Source of the DNA: TMP-86 sp039807285
Lineage (GTDB): Bacteria > Pseudomonadota > Gammaproteobacteria > Steroidobacterales > Steroidobacteraceae
Assembly (NCBI GenBank): GCA_044226785.1
Contig: JBGAGK010000002.1
Location: forward strand, 192,650-256,649
DNA length: 64,000 nt
Direction: 5' to 3'
The notes beneath the pieces are model-generated. The model worked only from the letters and a program-made list of their open reading frames with translations. It was not told the origin of the DNA and searched no databases. The position numbers were made by a program, and so were the translations under genes. Positions 1 to 7,739 of this stretch are shown here, piece by piece. Each line of letters begins with the position of its first letter. Position 1 is the stretch's first letter.

Positions 1-1
1 G

Positions 2-589
2 GTGAATCTGCCGCGGGTGCTGCAGGGCTCGGCGCTGCTGGCCATGCTTCTGTATTTCGTGGCGCAGGGTGTGATGTGGGCATACCTGTTCCTGATCGGC
101 GTGGCCGGCGGGTTGCCCGAGCAGCAGGTTGCCAGTGGCCTGACTTTCTCGCAGGTGGCGGGAGTGGGCGGTGCCATGCTGGCAGCCGCGGTGGGTTCGC
201 GCTTTGGTCGCTGGCGTCCGCTTACCGTGGGCATACTGGGTGGAGCGGCGAGCCTGTTGTTCCTCATCGGCCGATTCGATTTTCTGGCGTTTTCCTTCTG
301 GGTGTGTGTCTACAATTTCTTCTGGAACATGACGCATCCATTCCTGCTCGGTTCCATGGCCAGCTTCGACCGGCGCGGCCGGGTGGTGGTCAATGCCGTG
401 GCGATGCAGATGGTGGGTCTGGCCACCGGTCCCGCGCTCGCGGCGAGCGTCATCGGAGAAGGGCACTACGCACCGGTGAACTGGATTGCCATCGGCCTGT
501 TCATCGTGAGCTGGCTGTGCATCCTGCCTCCGGTGCTGGTCCAGCACAGGCGTTCACACGGGTTGCAGGTTTCAGGAGCAGTTGCATGA
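2..589 (+). CDS. MFS-type permease, C-terminal part (cut by window edge)
   Basis: C-terminal half of a major facilitator-type membrane transporter. The frame runs off the left edge, so the GTG at base 2 is probably not the real start. The 195 visible residues hold about six hydrophobic segments (roughly residues 8-30, 46-66, 70-90, 94-112, 130-150 and 158-178) with basic cytoplasmic turns (FGRWRP, FDRRGR), as expected for TM7-12 of a 12-TM MFS protein. The substrate cannot be read. The stop overlaps the ATG of the following SDR gene (ATGA), so the permease is probably translated with the catabolic operon downstream and may import its substrate (inference). Confidence 0.75.
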   Translation: MNLPRVLQGSALLAMLLYFVAQGVMWAYLFLIGVAGGLPEQQVASGLTFSQVAGVGGAMLAAAVGSRFGRWRPLTVGILGGAASLLFLIGRFDFLAFSFWVCVYNFFWNMTHPFLLGSMASFDRRGRVVVNAVAMQMVGLATGPALAASVIGEGHYAPVNWIAIGLFIVSWLCILPPVLVQHRRSHGLQVSGAVA

Positions 590-1389
590 TCGGAGATCTG
601 AAGGGCAGGGTGGCGCTGGTGACTGGGGCCGGACAAGGCATCGGCGAGGGCATTGCACGTGTATTCGCGGCTGCAGGTGCCCGTGTGATGATCGTGACGC
701 GGACGGCGTCCAACGGCGGGGCGGTGGCGGATTCAATCGTCGCCGGTGGCGGTGTGGCGAAGCTCCTGCCCTGCGACATCGGTTCGCGTGCCGAGGTCGA
801 GCGGGCGGTCCGGCACACGGCGGACACCTTCGGCCGGCTGGACATCGTGATCCACAACGCCGCCGTGTATCCCATCATCCCCATCGAACAACTCTCCGAT
901 GAGGACCTGGACCGGACGCTGGCCGTGAACCTCAAGGCAGGTTTCTGGCTCATCCAGGCTTCGCTCCCGCACCTGCGCAAGGCGGGTGGCGGGCGCGTGC
1001 TGTTCACCTCCTCGGTCACCGGACCCAATGTGGTGATGCCTGGTACGGCGCACTATGCTGCTTCGAAATCCGGCATGAACGGATTGATCCGGACTGCGGC
1101 GCTGGAATATGCACGGGAGCACATCACCGTCAATGGCGTGGAGCCCGGTTACATCCTCACCGAAGCCATGAAGGCACTTGGAAGCGAGGAGGAACTCCAG
1201 CAGATGGCCCAATGCATTCCCATCGGCAAGCTGGGGATGCCGCGCGACATCGCCAACGCCATGCTGTTCCTGGCTTCCGACGAGGCGGCCTACATCACCG
1301 GGCAGACCATCGTGGTGGATGGGGGCTCTACGCTGCCGGAAAGTCCCGTGGTCCTTGAAGCGTATTACAAGGGGCAGAACCGCTCATGA
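586..1389 (+). CDS. Short-chain dehydrogenase/reductase (SDR)
   Basis: Classical NAD(P)-dependent SDR oxidoreductase of 267 residues, the usual length. The glycine-rich cofactor motif TGAGQGIGEGIA lies at about residues 13-24, and the catalytic pair is Tyr157 and Lys161 (YAASK). A C-terminal VVDGGSTLPE segment is typical of the family. The start at 586 overlaps the upstream stop (ATGA); the frame is open further upstream, but that part is only a shadow of the permease gene. Its stop in turn overlaps the aminotransferase-fold gene. The substrate is unknown. From context it may oxidise an alcohol or reduce the aldehyde produced by the neighbouring phospho-lyase (inference). Confidence 0.88.
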   Translation: MIGDLKGRVALVTGAGQGIGEGIARVFAAAGARVMIVTRTASNGGAVADSIVAGGGVAKLLPCDIGSRAEVERAVRHTADTFGRLDIVIHNAAVYPIIPIEQLSDEDLDRTLAVNLKAGFWLIQASLPHLRKAGGGRVLFTSSVTGPNVVMPGTAHYAASKSGMNGLIRTAALEYAREHITVNGVEPGYILTEAMKALGSEEELQQMAQCIPIGKLGMPRDIANAMLFLASDEAAYITGQTIVVDGGSTLPESPVVLEAYYKGQNRS

Positions 1390-2666
1390 GTGCCGCAACG
1401 CTGCTGGAGCGCCGCTTCCGGGTGATGGGCCGGCATTCGCCGCTGTTCTACGAGCGCCCCCTGCACCTGGTCCGTGGCGAAGGCGTATGGGTTTACGATG
1501 CGGATGGACATCGCTACCTGGACGCCTACAACAATGTGCCGCATGTCGGACACAGCCATCCCCACGTGGTCGAGGCCCTGGCCCGTCAGGCGGGCATGCT
1601 CAACACCCACACCCGCTACCTGCACGAGGGCATCGTCGCGTATGCGGAACGGCTGCTCGCGACGTTCGATGCATCGCTGTCGAACATCGTGTTCGTGTGC
1701 ACCGGGAGCGAGGCCAATGAACTGGCACTGCGCATCGCGCGCGAGACCACCGGGCATGAGGGCATCATATCCACCAGTTTTGCCTATCATGGCAATACCG
1801 CCGCGGTGGCCCAGATCAGCAGCCTGTTCACGCCGCCGGAACGCCGCGGGCCGCACGTCCGCACGATTCCCGTCATCGACCCCTGGCGGGATCGGCGGGG
1901 CCGGAGCGATGCGGAACTGGTCGAGGCCTACGCAGGCGAGGTGCGCAAGGCCATAGAGGACTTCCAGGCCCATGGTGTGAAGCTCGCCGGCATCCTGCTG
2001 TGCACCGCCCAGTCGGCCGAAGGGTTGCCGAATGTGCCGGCCGGTTACCTCGCGCGGGTGACGCAGATCGTACGGGCGGCCGGAGGTCTGGTGATTGCCG
2101 ATGAGGTGCAGGGAGGGTTCGGCCGCTTCGGCACCCACATGTGGGGTCATGCTGCGCTCGGTGCCGTACCGGACATCGTGACCATGGGCAAGCCCATGGG
2201 CAACGGTCACCCCCTGGCCGGCGTCGTCACCCGGCCCGATCTTCTCGAGCCATTCGAAGAACGCAACCTGTATTTCAACACCTTCGGCGGCAACCCCGTA
2301 TCCGCCGCGGCCGGCATGGCGGTGCTGGAGGTGCTGGAGCGCGAGCATCTCATGGAGAATGCCCGCACCACCGGTGCCTATGTCGTGAATCAGTTGAACC
2401 GGCTCATGGATCGGCATCCACTCATCGGCGACGTGCGTGGCAAGGGCATGTTCTTCGCGGTGGAACTGGTTACCGACCGCAATGTCCGGACGCCGGCCAC
2501 GGCACAGGCAAAGCGCCTGATCAATCTGATGCGTGAGCGAGGGGTGTTGATCAGCCGCATCGGCATCAACGACAACATCCTGAAGATCCGGCCCCCGATG
2601 CCGTTCAAGCCTGAACATGCGGACCTGCTGATCGACACGCTCGATCAGGCGCTGGCAGGGCTTTGA
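1386..2666 (+). CDS. Class-III aminotransferase-fold enzyme, amino-alcohol-phosphate phospho-lyase type
   Basis: PLP enzyme of 426 residues with the class-III aminotransferase fold. The PLP lysine is Lys269 in TMGKPMGNGHPL, preceded by the ADEVQGGFGR strand. The segments HVGHSHPHVVEAL, LNTHTRYLHEGIV, FNTFGGNPVS and ILKIRPPMPF are what I recall from the animal ETNPPL/PHYKPL proteins (ethanolamine-phosphate and phosphohydroxylysine phospho-lyases) rather than omega-transaminases. Members of that subfamily eliminate phosphate and ammonia to leave an aldehyde. The gene next door encodes an APH-fold kinase, which would supply the phosphorylated substrate. An ordinary transaminase activity remains possible. 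It is coupled to the SDR gene by an ATGA overlap. Confidence 0.8.
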   Translation: MSAATLLERRFRVMGRHSPLFYERPLHLVRGEGVWVYDADGHRYLDAYNNVPHVGHSHPHVVEALARQAGMLNTHTRYLHEGIVAYAERLLATFDASLSNIVFVCTGSEANELALRIARETTGHEGIISTSFAYHGNTAAVAQISSLFTPPERRGPHVRTIPVIDPWRDRRGRSDAELVEAYAGEVRKAIEDFQAHGVKLAGILLCTAQSAEGLPNVPAGYLARVTQIVRAAGGLVIADEVQGGFGRFGTHMWGHAALGAVPDIVTMGKPMGNGHPLAGVVTRPDLLEPFEERNLYFNTFGGNPVSAAAGMAVLEVLEREHLMENARTTGAYVVNQLNRLMDRHPLIGDVRGKGMFFAVELVTDRNVRTPATAQAKRLINLMRERGVLISRIGINDNILKIRPPMPFKPEHADLLIDTLDQALAGL

Positions 2667-2669
2667 TCC

Positions 2670-3668
2670 ATGGGCCTTGCGTCCGACAATCCGATGCTGC
2701 GCATCGCGCATGCAGCGTTGCCGCTGTGGGGGCTGGATGCCATCGACGTCGCTCCGATCAAGGTCCGGGAGAACGCCGTGTATGCGGTGACTCTGCGGGA
2801 CCGGAAAAAGGTGGCATTGAGGGTGCACCGGCTGGGCTATCACAGTGACCGCGCACTGGAGTCCGAGGCCCACTGGTGTGAGGCGCTGGTGGCAGCCGGA
2901 ATCGAAGTGCCGGCGCTGAGGCGGTCCCGATCCGGCCGCACATTCGAACGCGTGAGTGCAGTGGGTGCGGGTGATGCACGACAGGTGGATGTGTTCGAGT
3001 GGATCGAAGGCGCGCCGTTGGGCACCACAGAAGGTGGGGTCAGCGGTGATGCGGCCACGCTCGTCCGCAACTACGACACCATCGGGCAGTTGGCGGCGCG
3101 CATGCATAATCAGGCCCAGCACTGGCGCGCTCCGGAAGGATTTGCCCGGCACGCCTGGGACCTTGACGGCCTCGCCGGCGAGCATCCCCTGTGGGGCCGA
3201 TTCTGGGAACTCGAAGCGCTGTCAGCGCCGCAGCGCCGGGTGTTCGAACGGCTCCGCGAGCGCCTGCAGGTCGAGCTTGCGCAGTGGGGCGCGGCCGATG
3301 ACCGCTTCGGCCTCATCCATGCGGATCTGGTGCCCGAGAATGTCATGGTGGGGCCCGCGGGGCTTCGGATCATCGATTTCGACGATGCCGGACACGGATG
3401 GCATCTGTTCGAGATCGCGACCAGCCTGTATTTCATCCGCCACGAACCGTACTATGCGGTGGCACGCGATGCCCTGATCAGCGGATACCGGCGTCATCGC
3501 TCGTTGGCCGATGAGGCCGTGGAGCGGTTGCCCCTGTTCATGGCTGCGCGTGGCAGCACCTACCTGGGCTGGGTCCATAGCCGGCAGGCGGAGCCCGCCG
3601 CACGTGAGCTCACGCCGGTAATCGTGGATCTGGGTCTGAAGGCTGCGCAGGAGTATCTGGGTAGGTGA
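2670..3668 (+). CDS. APH-fold small-molecule kinase (hydroxylysine/homoserine kinase-like)
   Basis: Phosphotransferase of 332 residues with the aminoglycoside-phosphotransferase/choline-kinase fold. The catalytic loop is GLIHADLVPENVM (Brenner-type HxDxxxxN, about residues 213-225), followed by the metal-binding IIDFDDAGHGW about 12 residues later. The N-terminal lobe (VYAVTLRDRKKVALRVHR) carries the ATP-binding lysine region. It starts 3 bp after the phospho-lyase-like gene. In animals and some bacteria an AGPHD1-type kinase (hydroxylysine kinase) works with a PHYKPL-type lyase, and the same arrangement is seen here. Proposed role: phosphorylating the hydroxyl of an amino alcohol or hydroxy-amino acid. 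The substrate is not determinable; antibiotic resistance is unlikely in this setting. Confidence 0.75.
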   Translation: MGLASDNPMLRIAHAALPLWGLDAIDVAPIKVRENAVYAVTLRDRKKVALRVHRLGYHSDRALESEAHWCEALVAAGIEVPALRRSRSGRTFERVSAVGAGDARQVDVFEWIEGAPLGTTEGGVSGDAATLVRNYDTIGQLAARMHNQAQHWRAPEGFARHAWDLDGLAGEHPLWGRFWELEALSAPQRRVFERLRERLQVELAQWGAADDRFGLIHADLVPENVMVGPAGLRIIDFDDAGHGWHLFEIATSLYFIRHEPYYAVARDALISGYRRHRSLADEAVERLPLFMAARGSTYLGWVHSRQAEPAARELTPVIVDLGLKAAQEYLGR

Positions 3669-3717
3669 GGCGGGCAGCCGTGGTCCGGTTCGTGAGTGCG
3701 AGTGGACGGGAGGGGTG

Positions 3718-4176
3718 ATGGCGGGACTGTGGTTCGACGAACTGGAAGTGGGACAGGTTTTCCGGCATGCGATCCGTCGGACCGTGACCGAGACCGACAA
3801 CCTGCTCATCACCACGATTACGCACAATCCCGCGCAATTGCACCTGGACGAGGAATACATGCGCACCACCCGGTTTGGTGCGCGCATCGTGAATTCGGTG
3901 TTCACACTGGGCCTGATGGTCGGTGTATCGGTGGGCGACACGACACTGGGAACGGCCGTGGCCAATCTGGGCTGGGATGAGGTGCGCTTTCCCCGGCCGG
4001 TATTTGCGGGGGACACCTTGCGGGTGGAGACCGAAGTGGTGGAATTGCGCGAGTCCCGATCCCGGCCCGACCAGGGGATCGTCACGTTCGTGCACCGGGC
4101 CTACAACCAGCGCGATGAACTGGTGGCCTCGTGCAAACGCACCGGCCTGCAGCGCAGGAAACCGGCCGCGCCATGA
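3718..4176 (+). CDS. MaoC-like hotdog dehydratase/hydratase
   Basis: Enoyl-CoA hydratase-type single-hotdog protein of about 152 residues. The hydratase signature is visible as HNPAQLHLDEEYMRTTRFG (the catalytic Asp/His region, here N-P-x-x-L-H) followed by IVNSVFTLGLMVG. The start is ATG 3718, although a GTG immediately before it at 3715 is also in frame. It follows the kinase by about 50 bp and overlaps the CitE-like gene by ATGA. A MaoC protein paired with a CitE-like lyase recalls itaconyl- or mesaconyl-CoA hydration followed by citramalyl- or methylmalyl-CoA cleavage; that role is inferred, not shown. Confidence 0.82.
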   Translation: MAGLWFDELEVGQVFRHAIRRTVTETDNLLITTITHNPAQLHLDEEYMRTTRFGARIVNSVFTLGLMVGVSVGDTTLGTAVANLGWDEVRFPRPVFAGDTLRVETEVVELRESRSRPDQGIVTFVHRAYNQRDELVASCKRTGLQRRKPAAP

Positions 4177-5066
4177 CCCTGCGATCCTGGCTGTTCGTTC
4201 CGGCGGATTCGGACAGGAAGCTCGCCCGCGCCCAGTCCGCCGGCGCCGACGCCCTGATCCTGGATCTCGAGGATTCGGTCGCTCCTCCTCACAAGGAGAC
4301 GGCGCGCCGGATGGCCCGCGAGTTCCTGCAGCAGCATCCGCCAGGGGGGCGGCGCACGCCTTGCTGGGTGCGCATCAACGCTCTGGGTTCGGGTGAAGCG
4401 CTGTCGGACCTCAGGGAAGTCACGGGTGCGGCACCGGATGGCATCATCATGCCCAAGGCGGAGGGCGTGGTCGATGTGGAGCGATTGTCACATTACCTGG
4501 ATGCATTCGAGATGCAGCATGGCCTTGCGAACGGATCGGTGAAGGTCCTGCCCATTGCCACCGAGACGGCCGCCGCCGTATTCCGGCTGGGCGAATATGC
4601 GAACACTGGCCTGCCGAGGTTGCAGGGGCTGACCTGGGGTGCGGAGGATCTGGCCACGGCGGTTGGCGCGCTGGGTAACCGGAATCCGGACGGGCAGTGG
4701 AGCTGCGCCTACCAGACTGCACGGGCTCTGTGCCTGCTGGCTGCGCGGGCGGCCGGGGTCCAGGCAGTGGAGACGGTGTTCGTCGATTTTCGCGACAGCG
4801 AGGGCCTGCGCGCAACTTCCCGGCAGGCGCGCTTCGAAGGCTTTACCGGCCGTCTTGCCATCCATCCCGATCAGGTTGCCATCATCAACGAGTGTTTCGT
4901 TCCATCGAAGGACGAAGTCGAGCGGGCGCGGCGCATCGTCGATGCCTTCGCAAGGTCTCCCGATTCAGGCACGGTCTCGATCGACGGTGCGATGTACGAC
5001 ATTCCCCATCTGAGGCAGGCACATCAGACGCTGGAACAGGCCGGCAGCAGCCGGCCTGTGGCCTGA
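4173..5066 (+). CDS. CitE-like CoA-ester lyase (HpcH/HpaI family)
   Basis: TIM-barrel lyase of 297 residues related to the citrate lyase beta subunit, malyl-CoA lyase and citramalyl-CoA lyase. Family hallmarks are RSWLFVPADSDRKL at the N-terminus, DALILDLEDSVAP (metal-binding acidic residues), the arginine in WVRINALGSG, IIMPKAEG and GLTWGAEDLATAVG. The start at 4173 was chosen because it opens with this motif and overlaps the MaoC stop (ATGA). It probably cleaves a beta-hydroxyacyl-CoA made by the MaoC hydratase. The last 43 bases overlap the end of convergent fahA, and a 9-bp hairpin lies in the overlap. Confidence 0.85.
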   Translation: MTLRSWLFVPADSDRKLARAQSAGADALILDLEDSVAPPHKETARRMAREFLQQHPPGGRRTPCWVRINALGSGEALSDLREVTGAAPDGIIMPKAEGVVDVERLSHYLDAFEMQHGLANGSVKVLPIATETAAAVFRLGEYANTGLPRLQGLTWGAEDLATAVGALGNRNPDGQWSCAYQTARALCLLAARAAGVQAVETVFVDFRDSEGLRATSRQARFEGFTGRLAIHPDQVAIINECFVPSKDEVERARRIVDAFARSPDSGTVSIDGAMYDIPHLRQAHQTLEQAGSSRPVA

Positions 5067-6352
5067 CCGAAGCCTATCCGCCGGTGCCCGGGCGACTCGC
5101 ACCAGGCACGCAGGCTGATCTCGTCGCCGTCCTCGAGGAAGGTGCGCTGCTCGCCTTGCGGAAGGGTCAGCGGCCGCTTGCCGCCAGCGGAAAGCTCCAG
5201 GAGCGATCCGGCCTCATCGGGGGCAGGCCCGGACTGGGTGCCGGTACCCAGCAGATCCCCGGGTTGCAGGTTGCAGCCATTGACGGTGTGGTGTGTCAGG
5301 AGTTGCTCCACCGTCCAGTAGGAGTGGCGGAAGGAACTGCGTGACAGGCGCATTGGCGCATCGCCCCGCGCCCGCATGCCAGCGGTCGAAATGCAGGCTT
5401 CCAGCTGGATGTCCAGTGCGCCAGCTGCGCGCTGCTGCTGGCTGTCCAGATACGCCAGTGGTGCGGGGTCGGAAGGTGCGCGCGTGTGAGGTATCCGGAA
5501 AGGTGCAAGCGCCTCCCAGGTGACGATCCAGGGCGAGATCGTGGTGGCGAAATTCTTGGCCAGGAAAGGACCCAGAGGTTGATATTCCCATGCCTGGATG
5601 TCGCGGGCCGACCAGTCGTTGAGCAGGCACATTCCGAAAACGTGCGATGCCGCCTCATCCAGCACGATGGCCTGACCCCGCTCATTGCCGGGTCCGACGA
5701 AAATCCCCAGTTCCAGTTCGTAGTCCATGCGCGCACTGGGCGCGAGTATCGGTACCGTCTGTCCCGGAGGCAGGCGCTGTCCCATGGGGCGCGGAAATTG
5801 CTGGCCTGATACATCGATGGAGGAACTGCGGCCGTGGTAGCCGATGGGTACCCAGCGGTAGTTGGGCAGCAGGGGATTGTCGGGCCGGAACAATCGCCCC
5901 ACGGCGGTGGCGTGATGAATCGAGGCATAAAAATCCGTGTAATCTCCGATCTGCGCCGGTACCCGCATGCGGGCCTGCGACTGGGGCACCAGGCACGGCG
6001 ACACGCGGTCGCGCTCGGCGCAGGAATCCACGAGCAGATCGAACAGGCCCGATCGCAACGGATGCCAGTGCCGGTCACCCAGGGCCATGTACTGGTTCAG
6101 GGTGGGCTGTGCTGCACTGGTCAGGCCTTGCAGGACTTCTTCCCGGAGAAGACCTGTGGCCAGGAGCAACTGCAGGTCCAGGACGAATTCGCCGATGGCA
6201 ACGCCCCCCCGCCAGGTCTCCGATGTCCCCGCGCGCCGGAACACGCCGAATGGCAGGTTCTGGATGGGAAAATCCGCGCCCGGTGCGTTGGCCGAGTCCA
6301 CCCAGCTGCGCGCCGCGGGGTCGTGAGTGGCATTGAGCGTCGCCACGCTCAT
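5024..6352 (-). CDS. fahA: Fumarylacetoacetase
   Basis: Last step of tyrosine/homogentisate degradation: hydrolysis of fumarylacetoacetate to fumarate and acetoacetate. The 442 residues match the family length. The N-terminal SH3-like part (FPIQNLPFGVFRR) is followed by the catalytic FAH domain with PTDFYAS-like YTDFYASIHHATAVG, YHGRSSS, GQ, the metal-site acidic residues (ELELGIFVG) and LNDWSARDIQAWEYQPLGPF. GDLLGTGTQSG near the C-terminus is also conserved. Its ATG overlaps the hmgA stop (ATGA), so the two form one operon. Maleylacetoacetate isomerase is not in this window. Confidence 0.97.
   Translation of the reverse strand: MSVATLNATHDPAARSWVDSANAPGADFPIQNLPFGVFRRAGTSETWRGGVAIGEFVLDLQLLLATGLLREEVLQGLTSAAQPTLNQYMALGDRHWHPLRSGLFDLLVDSCAERDRVSPCLVPQSQARMRVPAQIGDYTDFYASIHHATAVGRLFRPDNPLLPNYRWVPIGYHGRSSSIDVSGQQFPRPMGQRLPPGQTVPILAPSARMDYELELGIFVGPGNERGQAIVLDEAASHVFGMCLLNDWSARDIQAWEYQPLGPFLAKNFATTISPWIVTWEALAPFRIPHTRAPSDPAPLAYLDSQQQRAAGALDIQLEACISTAGMRARGDAPMRLSRSSFRHSYWTVEQLLTHHTVNGCNLQPGDLLGTGTQSGPAPDEAGSLLELSAGGKRPLTLPQGEQRTFLEDGDEISLRAWCESPGHRRIGFGQATGRLLPACSSV
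5037..5058. terminator. Hairpin inside the citE-like/fahA convergent overlap
   Basis: Perfect 9-bp inverted repeat (CAGGCCGGC, loop agca, GCCGGCCTG) lying within the last codons of both convergent genes. There is no U-tract on either side, so it would be a weak intrinsic terminator or a transcript-end stabiliser. It is symmetrical and could serve both strands. Confidence 0.5.
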
Positions 6353-7665
6353 GGCCGGCTCGCATCGAAATGCCGTGCAAGCCCGAGCCAGTGATCGCGG
6401 TAATCGGTCTGCAGGCGCGGTGTGCCACCCATCAGGGCTGCGCGAGCCGGCCGCAAGGGGAGCCGTGTCTCGAACATGAAGGCCATGGTGTCGGCCACGA
6501 ACTGCGGAGTGTTCGTGTCGAGAGCGCTGGCGCGCTCGAAGGTCTGTGCGTCGGGGCCGTGGCCGCTCATGCAGTTGTGCAACGATGAACCTCCGGGCAC
6601 GAAGCCGACGGCCTTGGCGTCGTAGATTCCCTGGATCAGGCCCATGAATTCGCTGGCGACGTTACGATGGAACCACGGAGGCCGGAACGTATCGCGTCCC
6701 GTCAGCCAGCGCGGTGGGAAAATCACGAAATCGATGTTGCCGGTTCCCGCGGTCTCGCTGGGGGACTGCAGCACCAGGAAGATCGATGGGTCGGGATGAT
6801 CGAACGAGATCGAACCGATGGCATTGAAGCGCCGCAGGTCATACTTGTAGGGCACGTGAGTGCCGTGCCATGCCACGACGTCGAGCGGCGAGTGGCCGAT
6901 GGGCGCCGCCCAGAGACGGCCGTCGAATTTCGCAAGGAGCGTCGCGGGTACTTCACGGTCCTCGTAGCGCGCAGTCGGCACCTGGAAGTCGCGCGCATTG
7001 GCCAGGCCGTTCGAACCGATGGGTCCCAGGTCGGGCAGCCGCAGGGGCGCACCGTGGTTTTCGCAGATGTATCCGCGAGCGGCAGGACAGTCCAGGGACA
7101 CGCGAAAACGCAGCCCGCGCGGAATCACCGCAATCTCGAGAGGCGATATTCCGATGCGCCCGAGTTCAGTATCGATCTGCAGGGTGCCTTCCTGGGGCAC
7201 GATCAGCCATTCGCCGTCCGCGGTGTAGAAGTAGCGGTCCTGCATGGAGCGGTTTGCCGCATACAGGTAGATGGCGCCTCCGGTGAAGCCGGCCGCCGAG
7301 CCATTCCCGGCCATGGGGAACAGGCCGTCGATGAAATCGGTGGGTTCGACCGGGACTGGCAGCGGATCCCAGCGCAGCTGGTTGGGTGTCGGCGGGAGCA
7401 GTTGCAGGGCATCCAGATGCGCATGCGGTTGCGCACGGAACTCGCCATGCACCACGGCCGGACGGATGCGGTACAGCCATGAGCGGCGATTGGCATGTCG
7501 CGGCGCTGCGAAGGCCGTGCCGGACAGCTGCTCGGCATACAGACCATAGGCACAGCGTTGCGGCGAGTTCCTGCCCTCGGGGAGGGCGCCGGGCAGGGCC
7601 TCGCTGGCGAATTCGTTGCCGAATCCGCTCATGTAAGCCGGAACACTGGACTGCGATGCACTCAT
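6349..7665 (-). CDS. hmgA: Homogentisate 1,2-dioxygenase
   Basis: Fe(II) dioxygenase that opens the ring of homogentisate to maleylacetoacetate. The length of 438 residues is typical. The N-terminus YMSGFGNEFASEALPGALP is diagnostic for HmgA. Iron-ligand segments are visible as PPWFHRNVASEFMG (His and Glu) and MSGHGPDAQTFERAS (second His), with the HNCMSGHGPD stretch strongly conserved. It is the first gene of the hmgA-fahA operon. Its upstream region is shared with the divergent indolepyruvate oxidoreductase gene and contains a perfect inverted repeat. Confidence 0.98.
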   Translation of the reverse strand: MSASQSSVPAYMSGFGNEFASEALPGALPEGRNSPQRCAYGLYAEQLSGTAFAAPRHANRRSWLYRIRPAVVHGEFRAQPHAHLDALQLLPPTPNQLRWDPLPVPVEPTDFIDGLFPMAGNGSAAGFTGGAIYLYAANRSMQDRYFYTADGEWLIVPQEGTLQIDTELGRIGISPLEIAVIPRGLRFRVSLDCPAARGYICENHGAPLRLPDLGPIGSNGLANARDFQVPTARYEDREVPATLLAKFDGRLWAAPIGHSPLDVVAWHGTHVPYKYDLRRFNAIGSISFDHPDPSIFLVLQSPSETAGTGNIDFVIFPPRWLTGRDTFRPPWFHRNVASEFMGLIQGIYDAKAVGFVPGGSSLHNCMSGHGPDAQTFERASALDTNTPQFVADTMAFMFETRLPLRPARAALMGGTPRLQTDYRDHWLGLARHFDASRP

Positions 7666-7690
7666 GGGGAATCCGTGACAACCATATTAT

Positions 7691-7719
7691 CCGATGCGCG
7701 TTGCGCAGTCGCGCATCGG
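7691..7719. promoter_or_regulatory. Perfect 10-bp inverted repeat in the hmgA/IOR divergent promoter region
   Basis: The two 10-bp arms CCGATGCGCG and CGCGCATCGG are exact reverse complements separated by 9 bases. Outer 6-bp arms (AACCAT at 7680-7685, ATGGTT at 7721-7726) extend the dyad. It occupies most of the 74 bp between the two divergent start codons, so it is a good candidate for a shared operator controlling aromatic amino-acid catabolism. It could instead act as an mRNA hairpin. No regulator gene is adjacent. Confidence 0.55.
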
Positions 7720-7739
7720 TATGGTTCCATCTGCAGACC

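Noticed and set aside
1365..3185. 606-codon open frame on the minus strand
   Set aside because: Antisense to the phospho-lyase-like and kinase genes; no recognisable family.
7386..7739. Upstream extension of the indolepyruvate oxidoreductase frame
   Set aside because: It overlaps hmgA on the other strand and the translated residues look random; the family N-terminus begins at 7740.
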